A DNA stretch of 38,987 bases from Bradyrhizobium sp. Ai1a-2 (GTDB lineage Bacteria; Pseudomonadota; Alphaproteobacteria; Rhizobiales; Xanthobacteraceae), in assembly GCF_000426245.1 (NCBI RefSeq), contig NZ_AUEZ01000075.1:1-38987 (forward strand). Direction: 5' to 3'. The notes beneath the pieces were generated by a model. That model did not search any database and had not been told where the DNA came from. It saw only the letters and a program-made list of their open reading frames with translations. Positions 7,848-17,735 of the stretch are shown piece by piece. Every line of letters starts with the position of its first letter. Positions within the stretch are counted from its first letter, which is position 1. Made by a program: the position numbers and the translations under genes.

Positions 7848-8144
7848 TCAAAACACTTCGACGATGTCGTCTGCAATGCGCCGCGCGAAGCGCGGGTTCA
7901 GGGATCGCCGCGTGGTGGCCTGCGCCTGCAGCCCGGTCGCATCCTCAATGATGTGCTCGACACCAATCAAGTTGAGAAGTGAAAATGAGGCGTTCGGCTC
8001 GATCTCGACGAGTACATCGATGTCGCTGTCAGGACGATTGTCGCCGCGTACGCGCGAGCCAAAGATAGCGAGCTTCGATACGCCCGTCGCCTTGATAGCG
8101 TCCGCGTTCTTCCGTATCGCAGCAATAATCTCGTCACGCGTCAT
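7848..8144 (-). CDS. MNT-type nucleotidyltransferase (minimal NT fold), no HEPN partner seen
   Basis: A 98-residue protein with the Pol-beta-like nucleotidyltransferase signature: GSRVRG at 29-34 and the metal-binding pair Asp41/Asp43 in SDIDVLVE. It has the size and layout of MNT proteins, which in MNT/HEPN toxin-antitoxin pairs modify (AMPylate) and neutralise a HEPN ribonuclease. ATG 8144 was chosen over a start at 8171 because the extra residues lack family character. It lies 36 bases downstream of the mutase large subunit and just ahead of a secreted protein. Neither neighbour looks like a HEPN/DUF86 toxin, so it is an orphan antitoxin-like gene or has a different role. Confidence 0.8.
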   Translation of the reverse strand: MTRDEIIAAIRKNADAIKATGVSKLAIFGSRVRGDNRPDSDIDVLVEIEPNASFSLLNLIGVEHIIEDATGLQAQATTRRSLNPRFARRIADDIVEVF

Positions 8145-8180
8145 GGCACAACCTGTTGAGCGGTTCAGCAAGTCTATCAG

Positions 8181-10337
<2,157 letters not shown>

Positions 10338-10379
10338 GGTCATCAACTATAGCACGTGGGATCGAAAGCGCGGGCTACC

Positions 10380-10850
10380 TCAATCATGGTCCGGATGCTG
10401 GTGGCTGACGATGGTCGCCATCCTCTCCGGTCCGTAATTCTGCTGCGTGGTCTGGCTGGGAAGGTTGGCGATGCCGACCACCCAGCCGAGCCGGGATTCT
10501 GTGCCGTATTGCCGCGTCGGCGCCACCATGTCGGGCCGGTCGAAGGTGCCGGTCATGATCTCGATACGGGGGCCGTCGATGCGGCGGAAGCTCAAGGGCG
10601 TGCCACAGGCAGCGCAGAAATCGCGCTCGGCGATCGAGGACGAGCGGAACGAAGCCGGCTTGCCGCGGGTCCAGGCGAAATCGGCATGGTCGATGTCGGC
10701 GAACGAGGCAAACGGCGCGCCGGAGGCCTTCTGGCACATCCGGCAATGGCAGATGCTGATCCGCGTCGGCGCCGCCGTCACTGCAAAGCGGATGGCGCCG
10801 CATTGGCAGCCGCCAGTCAGAACCGGTTTTTGGCTCGACGTCATGCTCAC
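10380..10850 (-). CDS. GFA-family zinc-binding protein
   Basis: About 156 residues with the GFA (Mss4-like) fold signature. Zinc-binding cysteines are visible as GGCQCG (Cys15/Cys17), CHCRMCQ (Cys34/36/39) and FCAACG near residue 80, followed by SFRR and a C-terminal LP segment. The family takes its name from a glutathione-dependent formaldehyde-activating enzyme, but most members have no proven reaction, so only the fold is claimed. The GTG start overlaps the mutA stop as GTGA; an ATG six bases in is the alternative. It separates the two mutase subunit genes, which are normally adjacent. Confidence 0.85.
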   Translation of the reverse strand: MSMTSSQKPVLTGGCQCGAIRFAVTAAPTRISICHCRMCQKASGAPFASFADIDHADFAWTRGKPASFRSSSIAERDFCAACGTPLSFRRIDGPRIEIMTGTFDRPDMVAPTRQYGTESRLGWVVGIANLPSQTTQQNYGPERMATIVSHQHPDHD

Positions 10851-12712
10851 TCCATCTGCCGATAGGATTCCTGCAGCGTCGCCAGCGCGTCGCAGCCGGC
10901 AAAGATGAAATCGGTCACGCCGGATGTACGCAGGGCGGCTTCCAGCTCACCTGGCCGTCCAGCCAGATAGATATGCCTTGCGCCGGCGGCTTGAAGGGCC
11001 TTGGCGGCCGCGGCGGCGTGTTCCGCGTAGACCTTGTCCGAGGAACACAGGCAGGCGATCGCGGCCGAGGACGCCTTGAAGGCGGCCGCGAGCGCTGCGG
11101 GATCGGAAAATCCCTGGCTGTCGAGCGCCTCGATGCCGCCGGTCTCGAAGAAGCTCTTCGCAAAGGTGGCGCGTGCGGTGAAGTCGGCGGGCGTGCCGAG
11201 ATTGGCGAGGAATATCCTTGGACGCGCGCCGCCAGACTTCAGCCTTGCGTCGGATTTATCGCGCAGTGCCTCGAAGCGATCGGCGAGCCGCGCCGGTGAC
11301 AGCGCGTCGAACTTGAATTTTGCTTCGCCATAGGGTGGCAGCACAATCGGCGTTGCTTCCAGCACCGTTGTATCGGCCTCGTGCAGGTTCGGAAACTCGC
11401 TGGCGCCGGTCAGCACGTCGCGGCGCTTGGCGATGTTGGCCTCGCGCGCGGCGCGCGTAGCGGCAACCTTGCGCTGGATCAGATTCTGCTGAAGCGCCGC
11501 AAAGATGCCGCCGGCTCTTTCGATCTCCTGGAACAACAACCAGGCCGCTTCGCAAAGTTCTTGCGTCAGCGCCTCGATGCCGCCGGAGCCCGCCGCCGGA
11601 TCGGATACTTTCGCGAGATTGGACTCTTCCAGCAAAATGAGCTGCGTGTTGCGCGCAACCCGCCGCGCAAAGTCGTCGGGCAGGCCGAGCGCCAGCGTGT
11701 GCGGCAGCACGGTGACTGCGTTGGCGCCGCCGAGCCCTGCGGAGAAGGCAGCCATGGTGGCGCGCAGCATGTTCACATAGGCATCGCGCTTCGTCAGCAT
11801 CCGCCAGGCGGTGTCCGCGGCAATGAACAATGGCCGTGGCGTCAGTCCGCAGGCCTGCTCGATCCGCGCCCACAAAAGCCGCAGCGCGCGGAATTTCGCC
11901 AGCGACAGGAACTGGTCGGCGTCGGCGCTGAGCCGCGCGTAGACCATGCTCCGGGCGTCCTCGAGCGCGACGCCGGTTTGTTCGAGAGCGCGCAGGTAGG
12001 AGACCCCGCTTGCCAGCGCGAAGGCGAGTTCCTGCACTTCTGATCCGCCGGCATCATGGATCACCCGTCCATCGGCGGCGGCAAAAGGCCCTTTGAAACC
12101 GAGCGCCACAAGACCTTTGATCGCGCCGGTCACTGCCGGCACGATCTCGTTCCACTCGTAAGGGCTAAAGCCCCAGACCGCGCAGGCCGCCAGCGGATCG
12201 AGCCCGAAGCGGATATCGCAGTTGGCGGGATCAAATCCCCTGCGCTTCACATATTCCGCGACGTGGATCGCTGCCATTCGTGATTGCGGGCCGATCTGGA
12301 GATCGAGGGCGACACCGGCGTCGAGGTAGATGCCGTCAAGCGCCTTGTCGACGGCTTCCGCCGTCGGCGCGAGTCCAAAGCCATGGGCGGCACTGCCGCC
12401 GGCGAACACCAGCGCGAGCCCCGTGGCGCCATTCTCGAGATCATGCAGCGCCTGCGCATTGGCGCGGCGCGGATCCGGGTCATCGAGCCGCTGCATGATC
12501 TGCCAGGGCGCAGCCTGGCCGCGGCCGGCGATCGGGCTGGCATTGGCGGCGCGGCGATAGATCGGCTCGATCTTGATCCCGTCGTAGGTCTTGCCGACGA
12601 GCTTCTCGAACGGCGCGCCCTTCAGGACGCCGTCGACCAGCTTCCGCCAGTCCTCGTAAGTCGCCGGCGCAAAATCGGCCGCCAGTCGCAGATCGTCAGT
12701 CGTGGTCGTCAT
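10847..12712 (-). CDS. mutA: Methylmalonyl-CoA mutase small subunit
   Basis: A 621-residue protein resembling the non-catalytic partner of the heterodimeric mutase. It keeps the barrel fold (GKTYDGIKIEPIYRR, WQIMQRLDDPDP, IHDAGGSEVQELAFALASG, RNTQLILLEESNLAKVSDPA). At the C-terminal B12-like domain the cobalt-binding DxHxxG is missing; LGTPADFTAR stands at that place, as expected for this subunit. It is the first gene of the operon. Upstream is a palindromic repeat and then folK. Its stop overlaps the GFA gene by four bases. Confidence 0.92.
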   Translation of the reverse strand: MTTTTDDLRLAADFAPATYEDWRKLVDGVLKGAPFEKLVGKTYDGIKIEPIYRRAANASPIAGRGQAAPWQIMQRLDDPDPRRANAQALHDLENGATGLALVFAGGSAAHGFGLAPTAEAVDKALDGIYLDAGVALDLQIGPQSRMAAIHVAEYVKRRGFDPANCDIRFGLDPLAACAVWGFSPYEWNEIVPAVTGAIKGLVALGFKGPFAAADGRVIHDAGGSEVQELAFALASGVSYLRALEQTGVALEDARSMVYARLSADADQFLSLAKFRALRLLWARIEQACGLTPRPLFIAADTAWRMLTKRDAYVNMLRATMAAFSAGLGGANAVTVLPHTLALGLPDDFARRVARNTQLILLEESNLAKVSDPAAGSGGIEALTQELCEAAWLLFQEIERAGGIFAALQQNLIQRKVAATRAAREANIAKRRDVLTGASEFPNLHEADTTVLEATPIVLPPYGEAKFKFDALSPARLADRFEALRDKSDARLKSGGARPRIFLANLGTPADFTARATFAKSFFETGGIEALDSQGFSDPAALAAAFKASSAAIACLCSSDKVYAEHAAAAAKALQAAGARHIYLAGRPGELEAALRTSGVTDFIFAGCDALATLQESYRQME

Positions 12713-12800
12713 CCGCCCTATCGTTCCTCAAGTCTTTCTCGCCGTTTGGCCGGAAATTGCCACGCCGAAGCCGCCAAGCCAAACAGTAGTTTGGGGTACC

Positions 12801-12889
12801 GTAGCCCGGGTGGAGCGCCAGCGTAACCCGGGACCGCGCGAGAATGTGGACGCAGACCCGGGTTGCGCGTTCCGCTCCACCGGGGCTAC
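12801..12889. repeat. Inverted pair of REP-like units (GTAGCCCGGG type)
   Basis: The left unit reads GTAGCCCGGGTGGAGCG and the right end is CGCTCCACCGGGGCTAC. Each unit is itself a hairpin (CCGGGT ... AACCCGG) behind a GTAG head, so this is a two-unit BIME-like element. It lies between mutA and folK; the folK stop codon is four bases away. Confidence 0.8.
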
Positions 12890-12893
12890 GACA

Positions 12894-13382
12894 CTACGGC
12901 TCCGAAAGCCGTACGATACCGTCGGTCGAAACCGCCGCCAGCGCATCCCTGATCCTGCGTCCCGCAATGACACGGTCGGGTGCGATTTCCGCGAGCGGCA
13001 CCAGCACAAAGGCGCGCTCGAACAGGCGAGGGTGCGGCAGCGTCAATTCCGGCTGGTCGATCCTGGCATCGTCATAGGCGATCAGGTCGAGATCGAGCGT
13101 GCGCGGACCGAAGCGGCGTTCGGAGGAGCGGTCGCGGCCGAACTTGGTTTCGACTTTCTGCAGGCAGAATAACAGGGCATGGGGATCGAGGCTGGTCTCG
13201 ATCTCGATGCAGGAATTGATGAAGCCTGGCTGCTGCTCGTCACCCCAGGGTGGCGTGGCGTAATCCGCCGAGCGTGCCACCAGCGCGGCCTGCGACATGC
13301 CGCAGATTTGGGGAATAGCCTTGTTGAACGTCGCGCGGACGTCGCCGAGATTGCCGCCCAATGCGATCAGCGCGCTAGCCAT
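12894..13382 (-). CDS. folK: 2-amino-4-hydroxy-6-hydroxymethyldihydropteridine diphosphokinase
   Basis: A 162-residue HPPK enzyme that transfers pyrophosphate from ATP to hydroxymethyldihydropterin in folate synthesis. The family signature is clear: ALGGNLGD near the N-terminus, the substrate loop ATPPWG, PGFIN, the metal- and ATP-binding RRFGPRTLDLDLIAYDD and LPHPRLFERAFVL. Length is typical. The start overlaps the folB end by 8 bases. It is the last gene of folP-folB-folK; a GTAG-headed repeat follows a few bases after the stop and may end the transcript. Confidence 0.95.
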   Translation of the reverse strand: MASALIALGGNLGDVRATFNKAIPQICGMSQAALVARSADYATPPWGDEQQPGFINSCIEIETSLDPHALLFCLQKVETKFGRDRSSERRFGPRTLDLDLIAYDDARIDQPELTLPHPRLFERAFVLVPLAEIAPDRVIAGRRIRDALAAVSTDGIVRLSEP

Positions 13383-13755
13383 GCGCGCCGGTTTGCCGCG
13401 TGCGCATCAGCACCACGCCGACATCCTCGAAGATCGCGGCGATCGGCGCGTGCGGCTTGTGTACGGTGACCTTGACCGCGCTGACGCGAGGGAACGTCGA
13501 CAGCACCGCGTCCGCCACCGCGCCCGCAGCGCGCTCCAAGAGCTTGTAATTGGTATCCCTGAATGCCTCGGTCGCGGTCGCCACCACATTGGAATAGGAC
13601 ACGGTGTCGGCAAGCTTGTCGGTGCGCGAAGATTCCGAGAGGTCGACGGAGAGCTCGAGATCAATGATGAAACGTTGTCCGACCTCGGTCTCGTGTTCCA
13701 TCACGCCGTGACGGGCATGGATGACGATACCGGTGATGAAGATCGTATCGGTCAT
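13375..13755 (-). CDS. folB: Dihydroneopterin aldolase
   Basis: A 126-residue enzyme that splits 7,8-dihydroneopterin to hydroxymethyldihydropterin and glycolaldehyde, the step before FolK. The signature is visible: IFITGIVIHARHGVMEHETEVGQ with the family Glu and His positions, VSYSNVV, the lysine-bearing YKLLERAAGAVADAVL and VTVHKPHAPI. Length is normal for this octameric family. The ATG overlaps the folP stop as ATGA and the 3' end overlaps folK. Confidence 0.95.
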   Translation of the reverse strand: MTDTIFITGIVIHARHGVMEHETEVGQRFIIDLELSVDLSESSRTDKLADTVSYSNVVATATEAFRDTNYKLLERAAGAVADAVLSTFPRVSAVKVTVHKPHAPIAAIFEDVGVVLMRTRQTGAHG

Positions 13756-14600
13756 TCCTGTTCCCTGATCGCTGCCGCCACACGCAACGCCTGCACGGTT
13801 TCCGCAACATCGTGGGCGCGGATGATCTGTGCGCCGCTCTGGGCGGCGATGAGATGCGCCGCGATCGAGCCGCCGATGCGCTGGTGCGGCTCCGACGGCG
13901 TCACGGTGCTGATGAAGCGTTTGCGCGAGGCGCCGACGAGAAGCGGCAGGCCGAAGGCGCGAAGCTCGGCAAGCCGCGCCAGCGCCATTATGCTCTGCTG
14001 CGGCGTCTTGCCAAAGCCGATGCCGGGATCGAGCACGATCTGATCTGCCGAAATGCCAGCCTTTGTGGCGATGTCGAGCGAGCGGGTGAAGAAGGCCGAA
14101 AGATCCTTCATGATGTCGATCGAGGGATCGGCCTGGTCGCGGTTATGCATGATGATGACGGGCACGTGCCGCGCAGCGACCAGGGGCCCCATGCCAGTAT
14201 CGCGCTGTAGGCCCCAGACATCGTTGGCGATGAGCGCGCCGTGATCGAGCGCCCAGGCCACGACTTCCGATTTCATGCTGTCGATCGATACGGGCACGCC
14301 GAGCGAGACGACATCCGCCAGCACAGGTTGCAGCCGCCGCAACTCCTCCTCCACCGAGATCGGCTGGGAACCGTAGGGGCGGGTGGATTCGGCGCCGATG
14401 TCGATGATGTCAGCGCCTTCTGCGACCATCTTGCGCGCCTGCGCCAGCGCCTGTTCGGGCGCGGTAAACCGGCCGCCGTCGGAAAAGGAATCCGGGGTGA
14501 TGTTGAGCACGCCCATCACGGCCGGGTAGGGCCGGGATAGCAGCGCCGGCAGCACCGCAGTCCCGCCGGAATGGACGTCGCTTTGCATCGCAGCAATCAT
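13752..14600 (-). CDS. folP: Dihydropteroate synthase
   Basis: About 282 residues. It condenses hydroxymethyldihydropterin pyrophosphate with p-aminobenzoate and is the sulfonamide target. The TIM-barrel motifs are present: MGVLNITPDSFSDGG, IIDIGAESTRP, VPVSIDSMK, LIANDVWG, DPGIGFGKT and the GASRKRFI loop. ATG 14600 (MIAAMQSD) or 14588 is a likelier start than 14636, which adds an arginine-rich leader. First gene of the folate operon. A composite palindromic repeat lies upstream. Confidence 0.95.
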   Translation of the reverse strand: MIAAMQSDVHSGGTAVLPALLSRPYPAVMGVLNITPDSFSDGGRFTAPEQALAQARKMVAEGADIIDIGAESTRPYGSQPISVEEELRRLQPVLADVVSLGVPVSIDSMKSEVVAWALDHGALIANDVWGLQRDTGMGPLVAARHVPVIIMHNRDQADPSIDIMKDLSAFFTRSLDIATKAGISADQIVLDPGIGFGKTPQQSIMALARLAELRAFGLPLLVGASRKRFISTVTPSEPHQRIGGSIAAHLIAAQSGAQIIRAHDVAETVQALRVAAAIREQE

Positions 14601-14656
14601 GCCGGTCGCTTTGCGCGTCCAGCAGCGGCGAGTCAAGATGGGAATGGCGAACGGGT

Positions 14657-14760
14657 CTAGAGCTTCGGTTCTGATTGAATCAGAGCCGAAGCTCTAGATT
14701 CTTGTTTTGACGCGTTTTCTTCACGCGAACCAGCGGCCACTTCGCTCGAAAACGCTCTAG
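14657..14760 (-). repeat. CTAG-bounded composite palindromic repeat, copy 1
   Basis: Read on the minus strand it begins CTAGAGCGTTTTCGAGCGAA, passes through AAACGCGTCAAAACAAGAAT and ends in a 41-bp palindrome (14657-14697) bounded by CTAG on both sides. It matches the plus-strand element at 30048-30191 end to end, but lacks about 40 central bases. The TAG stop of the DUF4332 gene is the TAG of its first CTAG. The tail palindrome could act as a terminator. Confidence 0.85.
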
Positions 14761-15164
14761 TAAGTGATCTTGGGCGGCAATTTGCGCGCGCGCTCGATCA
14801 GTAGCTCGACCGATTTCTCCGAAGGCAGGACGCGAACGAGCTTACGCTTGGTGTTCACTTCCTTCATGTTCTGCGCAAGCCGCGACGGATTGCGCAGCGC
14901 GAGTTCGCGGACGGTGGCAACGCCGGCGGCGCGGACCAAGCCGACCTTTGCCTTGCCCATCCCGGGAATACGCATGTAGTCGGAGACGTTGGCCCATTCG
15001 AGCAATTGTTGTTCGCTGATACCGGTCTTGGCCGCGAGCGCCTTGCGTCCTTTGACGGTGCGGGCGGCTTCAAGCAGCCCGTCGGTGGTGCGAATGCCCT
15101 GAGCCTTCAATTTCAAGGCGCAATATGCGCTCAGACCGTCGATCTCGGAAAGTGGGTATGTCAT
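14757..15164 (-). CDS. DUF4332-type helix-hairpin-helix protein
   Basis: A 135-residue basic protein (LSEIDGLSAYCALKLKAQGI, then RIPGMGKAKVGLVRAAGVATVREL). The two GxG-type hairpins resemble tandem helix-hairpin-helix DNA-binding units, as in the DUF4332 family. It has no signal peptide or membrane segment. The stop codon is provided by the CTAG of the adjoining repeat element. A nucleic-acid-related role is an inference from the fold only. Confidence 0.75.
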   Translation of the reverse strand: MTYPLSEIDGLSAYCALKLKAQGIRTTDGLLEAARTVKGRKALAAKTGISEQQLLEWANVSDYMRIPGMGKAKVGLVRAAGVATVRELALRNPSRLAQNMKEVNTKRKLVRVLPSEKSVELLIERARKLPPKITY

Positions 15165-15200
15165 GATGTTGGTATTGAATGACTCAACCTGAGGATGCGT

Positions 15201-15566
15201 TCAAGCAAATTGGCTGAGTCCTGGCGTCCCCGCGACGATCTCGCCCATCTGATCCGCTCCGAGTTTGTCGCGCCCGAACCGGAAAAGTTCACGCGCAATC
15301 TGCTGAACCTCATTCATGCTGAGGCCGAGCGCCATCAGCCTGGTGCCGACAGCCATCAATCCGCCGCCCATCAATCGTACGAGACCTGCACTGTTGTCCG
15401 CAGCCGCGATCGCCGCTTCCGCGCCCGGAATCTGGCCGATCAGCGCTTCAACCTGACTGGATGGCCCCTCCCGTCGGAGGAAACCCAGAACGATGCCGAC
15501 GGTCTTTTCGGCGACAACGCTATCGATGCCGGCCTCGGCGGCCAGCCGTCCAACCAGTTCGTCCAT
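15201..15566 (-). CDS. Small helical hypothetical protein (possibly DUF2267/DUF2780-like)
   Basis: A 121-residue protein (MDELVGRLAAEAGIDSVVAE ... GTPGLSQFA). Predicted mainly helical with a glycine- and methionine-rich central stretch (LVRLMGGGLMAVGTRLMALGL) that could be a weak membrane or packing helix. Similar small proteins are widespread in Bradyrhizobium; I am not certain of the family name. It lies 36 bases upstream of the DUF4332 gene on the same strand, so they may be co-transcribed. Function unknown. Confidence 0.7.
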   Translation of the reverse strand: MDELVGRLAAEAGIDSVVAEKTVGIVLGFLRREGPSSQVEALIGQIPGAEAAIAAADNSAGLVRLMGGGLMAVGTRLMALGLSMNEVQQIARELFRFGRDKLGADQMGEIVAGTPGLSQFA

Positions 15567-15920
15567 CTTGCCCCGCCCTCTGCCGGCTTGCCGCCGGACC
15601 TTGCTTGGGAATTGATCTTGAGCGCCTGTGTTGCGAATTACAAGCGACGAGCGCAGATGATCCCGCTTTTCGTCTTCATCACAGGCGAAGTGTTGCAGTA
15701 ATGCAAGAGTACATATGCTAATCGCGCCGCTCTATCGCGTTGCGTCATCGTTTTTTGAACGGTTCGCAAGAGGAAGAAAAAAGAGAAGATAAGGAGTGTT
15801 GCATCCGGGCAGCAAAAAAAGCGCTGGCGGTGCTTGACAGTTTCAATCGACGGGCAAGATGCAATATGATGGGTGCGTTCGGCGAAGACACCTTCCCGAT
15901 ACGCGCGACGAGGCGATGCG
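15567..15920. other. Divergent intergenic region
   Basis: This region separates the minus-strand small gene from the plus-strand ATPase gene. No convincing protein is seen; frames here are antisense or low quality. It is AT-richer from 15680 to 15830 and contains a TTGACA box at 15834-15839. Confidence 0.5.
15834..15870 (+). promoter_or_regulatory. Candidate sigma-70 promoter for the HerA-like gene
   Basis: A perfect -35 hexamer TTGACA (15834-15839) stands 81 bases upstream of the ATG. The -10 is weak: AAGATG lies at a 16-base spacing, while CAATAT and TATGAT are too far away. Alphaproteobacterial promoters often have poor -10 boxes. Tentative. Confidence 0.35.
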
Positions 15921-17543
15921 ATGACGACTTCCGATCACAAGATTGCCGATACGGATGAGAAGATTTTTATCGGTAAGGGCGAACAAGCGGCGTGGCTGAC
16001 GCTTGCGCTCGCCAATCGCCACGGCCTTGTTACGGGTGCAACGGGAACTGGCAAGACCGTCACGCTGCAGGTGATGGCGGAAGGATTTGCGCGCGCCGGC
16101 GTTCCGGTCTTTGCCGCCGATATCAAGGGAGATCTGTCTGGAATCGCCGAAGTCGGCGAAGCCAAGGATTTCATCGTCAAGCGCGCCAGCGAGATGGGGT
16201 TGAAATTCCAGCCGGACCAGTTCTCGACGGTGTTCTGGGATGTATTCGGCGAGCAGGGACATCCGGTTCGCGCGACGGTCACCGAGATGGGACCGCTATT
16301 GCTGTCACGAATGCTCGATCTGAACGACGTCCAGGAAGGTGTTCTCAACGTCGCGTTTCGCGTCGCCGACGAGAACGGACTTACGCTGATCGACATGAAG
16401 GATCTGCGCGCGCTTCTGGATGCGATTGTGCCATCTGGCGGCAAGAAAGCCGCTGATGACGAGGAGGATCCGCTGGAGCCGATCCGCAAAGCCGCACAGA
16501 GCTTCGGCAATGTCAGCAAGGCGACCGTCGGGACCATCCAGCGCCAGCTTCTGGTGCTTGAAAACCAGGGCGGCACGAAATTCTTCGGCGAACCGGCGTT
16601 GACGCTGAAGGATTTCATGAAGACCGACAGCGACGGTCGCGGCATCGTCAACATCCTGACGGCTGACAAGTTGATGCAGAGCCCGCGGCTCTATGCAACC
16701 TTCCTGTTATGGATGCTTTCAGAATTGTTCGAGGAACTGCCCGAGGCCGGCGATCTGCCGAAGCCGAAGCTGGTGTTCTTCTTCGACGAGGCGCATCTCT
16801 TGTTCAACGACGCGCCGAAAGCACTGTTGGACAAGATTGAGCAGGTGGTGCGGCTGATCCGCTCCAAGGGTGTCGGCGTCTACTTCGTCACCCAGAATCC
16901 GATCGACGTGCCGGACAAGGTGCTCGCGCAATTGGGCAACCGCGTGCAGCATGCGTTGCGCGCCTTCACGCCGCGCGACCAGAAGGCGGTCGCGGCCGCC
17001 GCGCAGACGTTCCGGCCCAATCCCAAGCTCGATACCGCCCGCGTGATCATGGAACTCGGCAAGGGCGAGGCGCTGGTGTCGTTCCTCGAAGGCGGCGGTA
17101 CGCCGTCGATAGTCGAGCGCGTGATGATCCGGCCGCCGTCGGCGCGGATCGGGCCGGTTACGCCGGAGGAGCGCAAGAAGATCATCGACGCGAGCCCGTT
17201 CAAGGGCAAATACGACACCGCGATCGATTCCGAGTCCGCCTATGAGATGCTGCAGAAGCGGATCGAAGGGACGGCTGCGACGGCGGAAGGCTCGGAAGCC
17301 GGCGGAGGTGGCGGCATTCTCGGCCAGATCGGCGATATTGCCGCCACGATCTTTGGCACCAATACCAGGCGCGGCAGATTGTCGACCGGGCAGGTCATCG
17401 CGCGCAACGTCGCCCGCTCGGTCACCAACAAGGTGATCGGCGGCCTCGTCGCCGACGTCGGCAAATCGGTCGGCGGTCAGATGGGTGGCTCGATCGGACG
17501 GGCGCTGGTGCGCGGCGCGCTCGGCGGGCTGTTGCGGCGGTAG
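15921..17543 (+). CDS. HerA-like/YjgR-type (DUF853) ATPase
   Basis: A 540-residue P-loop ATPase of the HerA/FtsK superfamily, close in layout to YjgR (DUF853). Walker A is GATGTGKT near residue 40, followed by ADIKGDLSG. Walker B with the catalytic acid is FFFDEAHLLF near residue 290. VYFVTQNPIDVPDKVLAQLGNRVQHALRAFTPRDQ is the usual sensor/arginine region, broken here into its motifs QNP and LGNRVQHALR. The C-terminus is glycine-rich (about 450-540). ATG 15921 follows a GAGG ribosome-binding site; the longer frame from 15873 lacks one. The family is assumed to move or unwind nucleic acid, but its cellular role is not established. Confidence 0.88.
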   Translation: MTTSDHKIADTDEKIFIGKGEQAAWLTLALANRHGLVTGATGTGKTVTLQVMAEGFARAGVPVFAADIKGDLSGIAEVGEAKDFIVKRASEMGLKFQPDQFSTVFWDVFGEQGHPVRATVTEMGPLLLSRMLDLNDVQEGVLNVAFRVADENGLTLIDMKDLRALLDAIVPSGGKKAADDEEDPLEPIRKAAQSFGNVSKATVGTIQRQLLVLENQGGTKFFGEPALTLKDFMKTDSDGRGIVNILTADKLMQSPRLYATFLLWMLSELFEELPEAGDLPKPKLVFFFDEAHLLFNDAPKALLDKIEQVVRLIRSKGVGVYFVTQNPIDVPDKVLAQLGNRVQHALRAFTPRDQKAVAAAAQTFRPNPKLDTARVIMELGKGEALVSFLEGGGTPSIVERVMIRPPSARIGPVTPEERKKIIDASPFKGKYDTAIDSESAYEMLQKRIEGTAATAEGSEAGGGGGILGQIGDIAATIFGTNTRRGRLSTGQVIARNVARSVTNKVIGGLVADVGKSVGGQMGGSIGRALVRGALGGLLRR

Positions 17544-17579
17544 CGCGTGCTGCCACGCCAGCTTTCGTCGGAAAGAGAG

Positions 17580-17663
17580 ATGGATTGCTGCGTCGCTCCG
17601 CTCCTCGCATTGACGAACGGAGAGTAAAGCCCGCGTCATTGCGAGCGAAGCGAAGCAATCCAT
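17580..17663. repeat. Inverted repeat (ATGGATTGC / GCAATCCAT type)
   Basis: The left arm begins ATGGATTGCTGCGTCGCTCC and the right arm ends GCGAAGCGAAGCAATCCAT, imperfectly complementary. It is the same family as the better-matched pair at 38636-38713. It lies just after the HerA-like gene and may end its transcript. Confidence 0.7.
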
Positions 17664-17735
17664 GTATCATCACGGAATGATGTACTGTCACGGAATGAAA
17701 AGGATCAATGGCTTGCTGACCTCTGGAACGAGCTT

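Noticed and set aside
10380..10850. Naming the GFA gene as a formaldehyde-activating enzyme
   Set aside because: Only the zinc-binding fold is visible; most GFA-family proteins have no proven activity.
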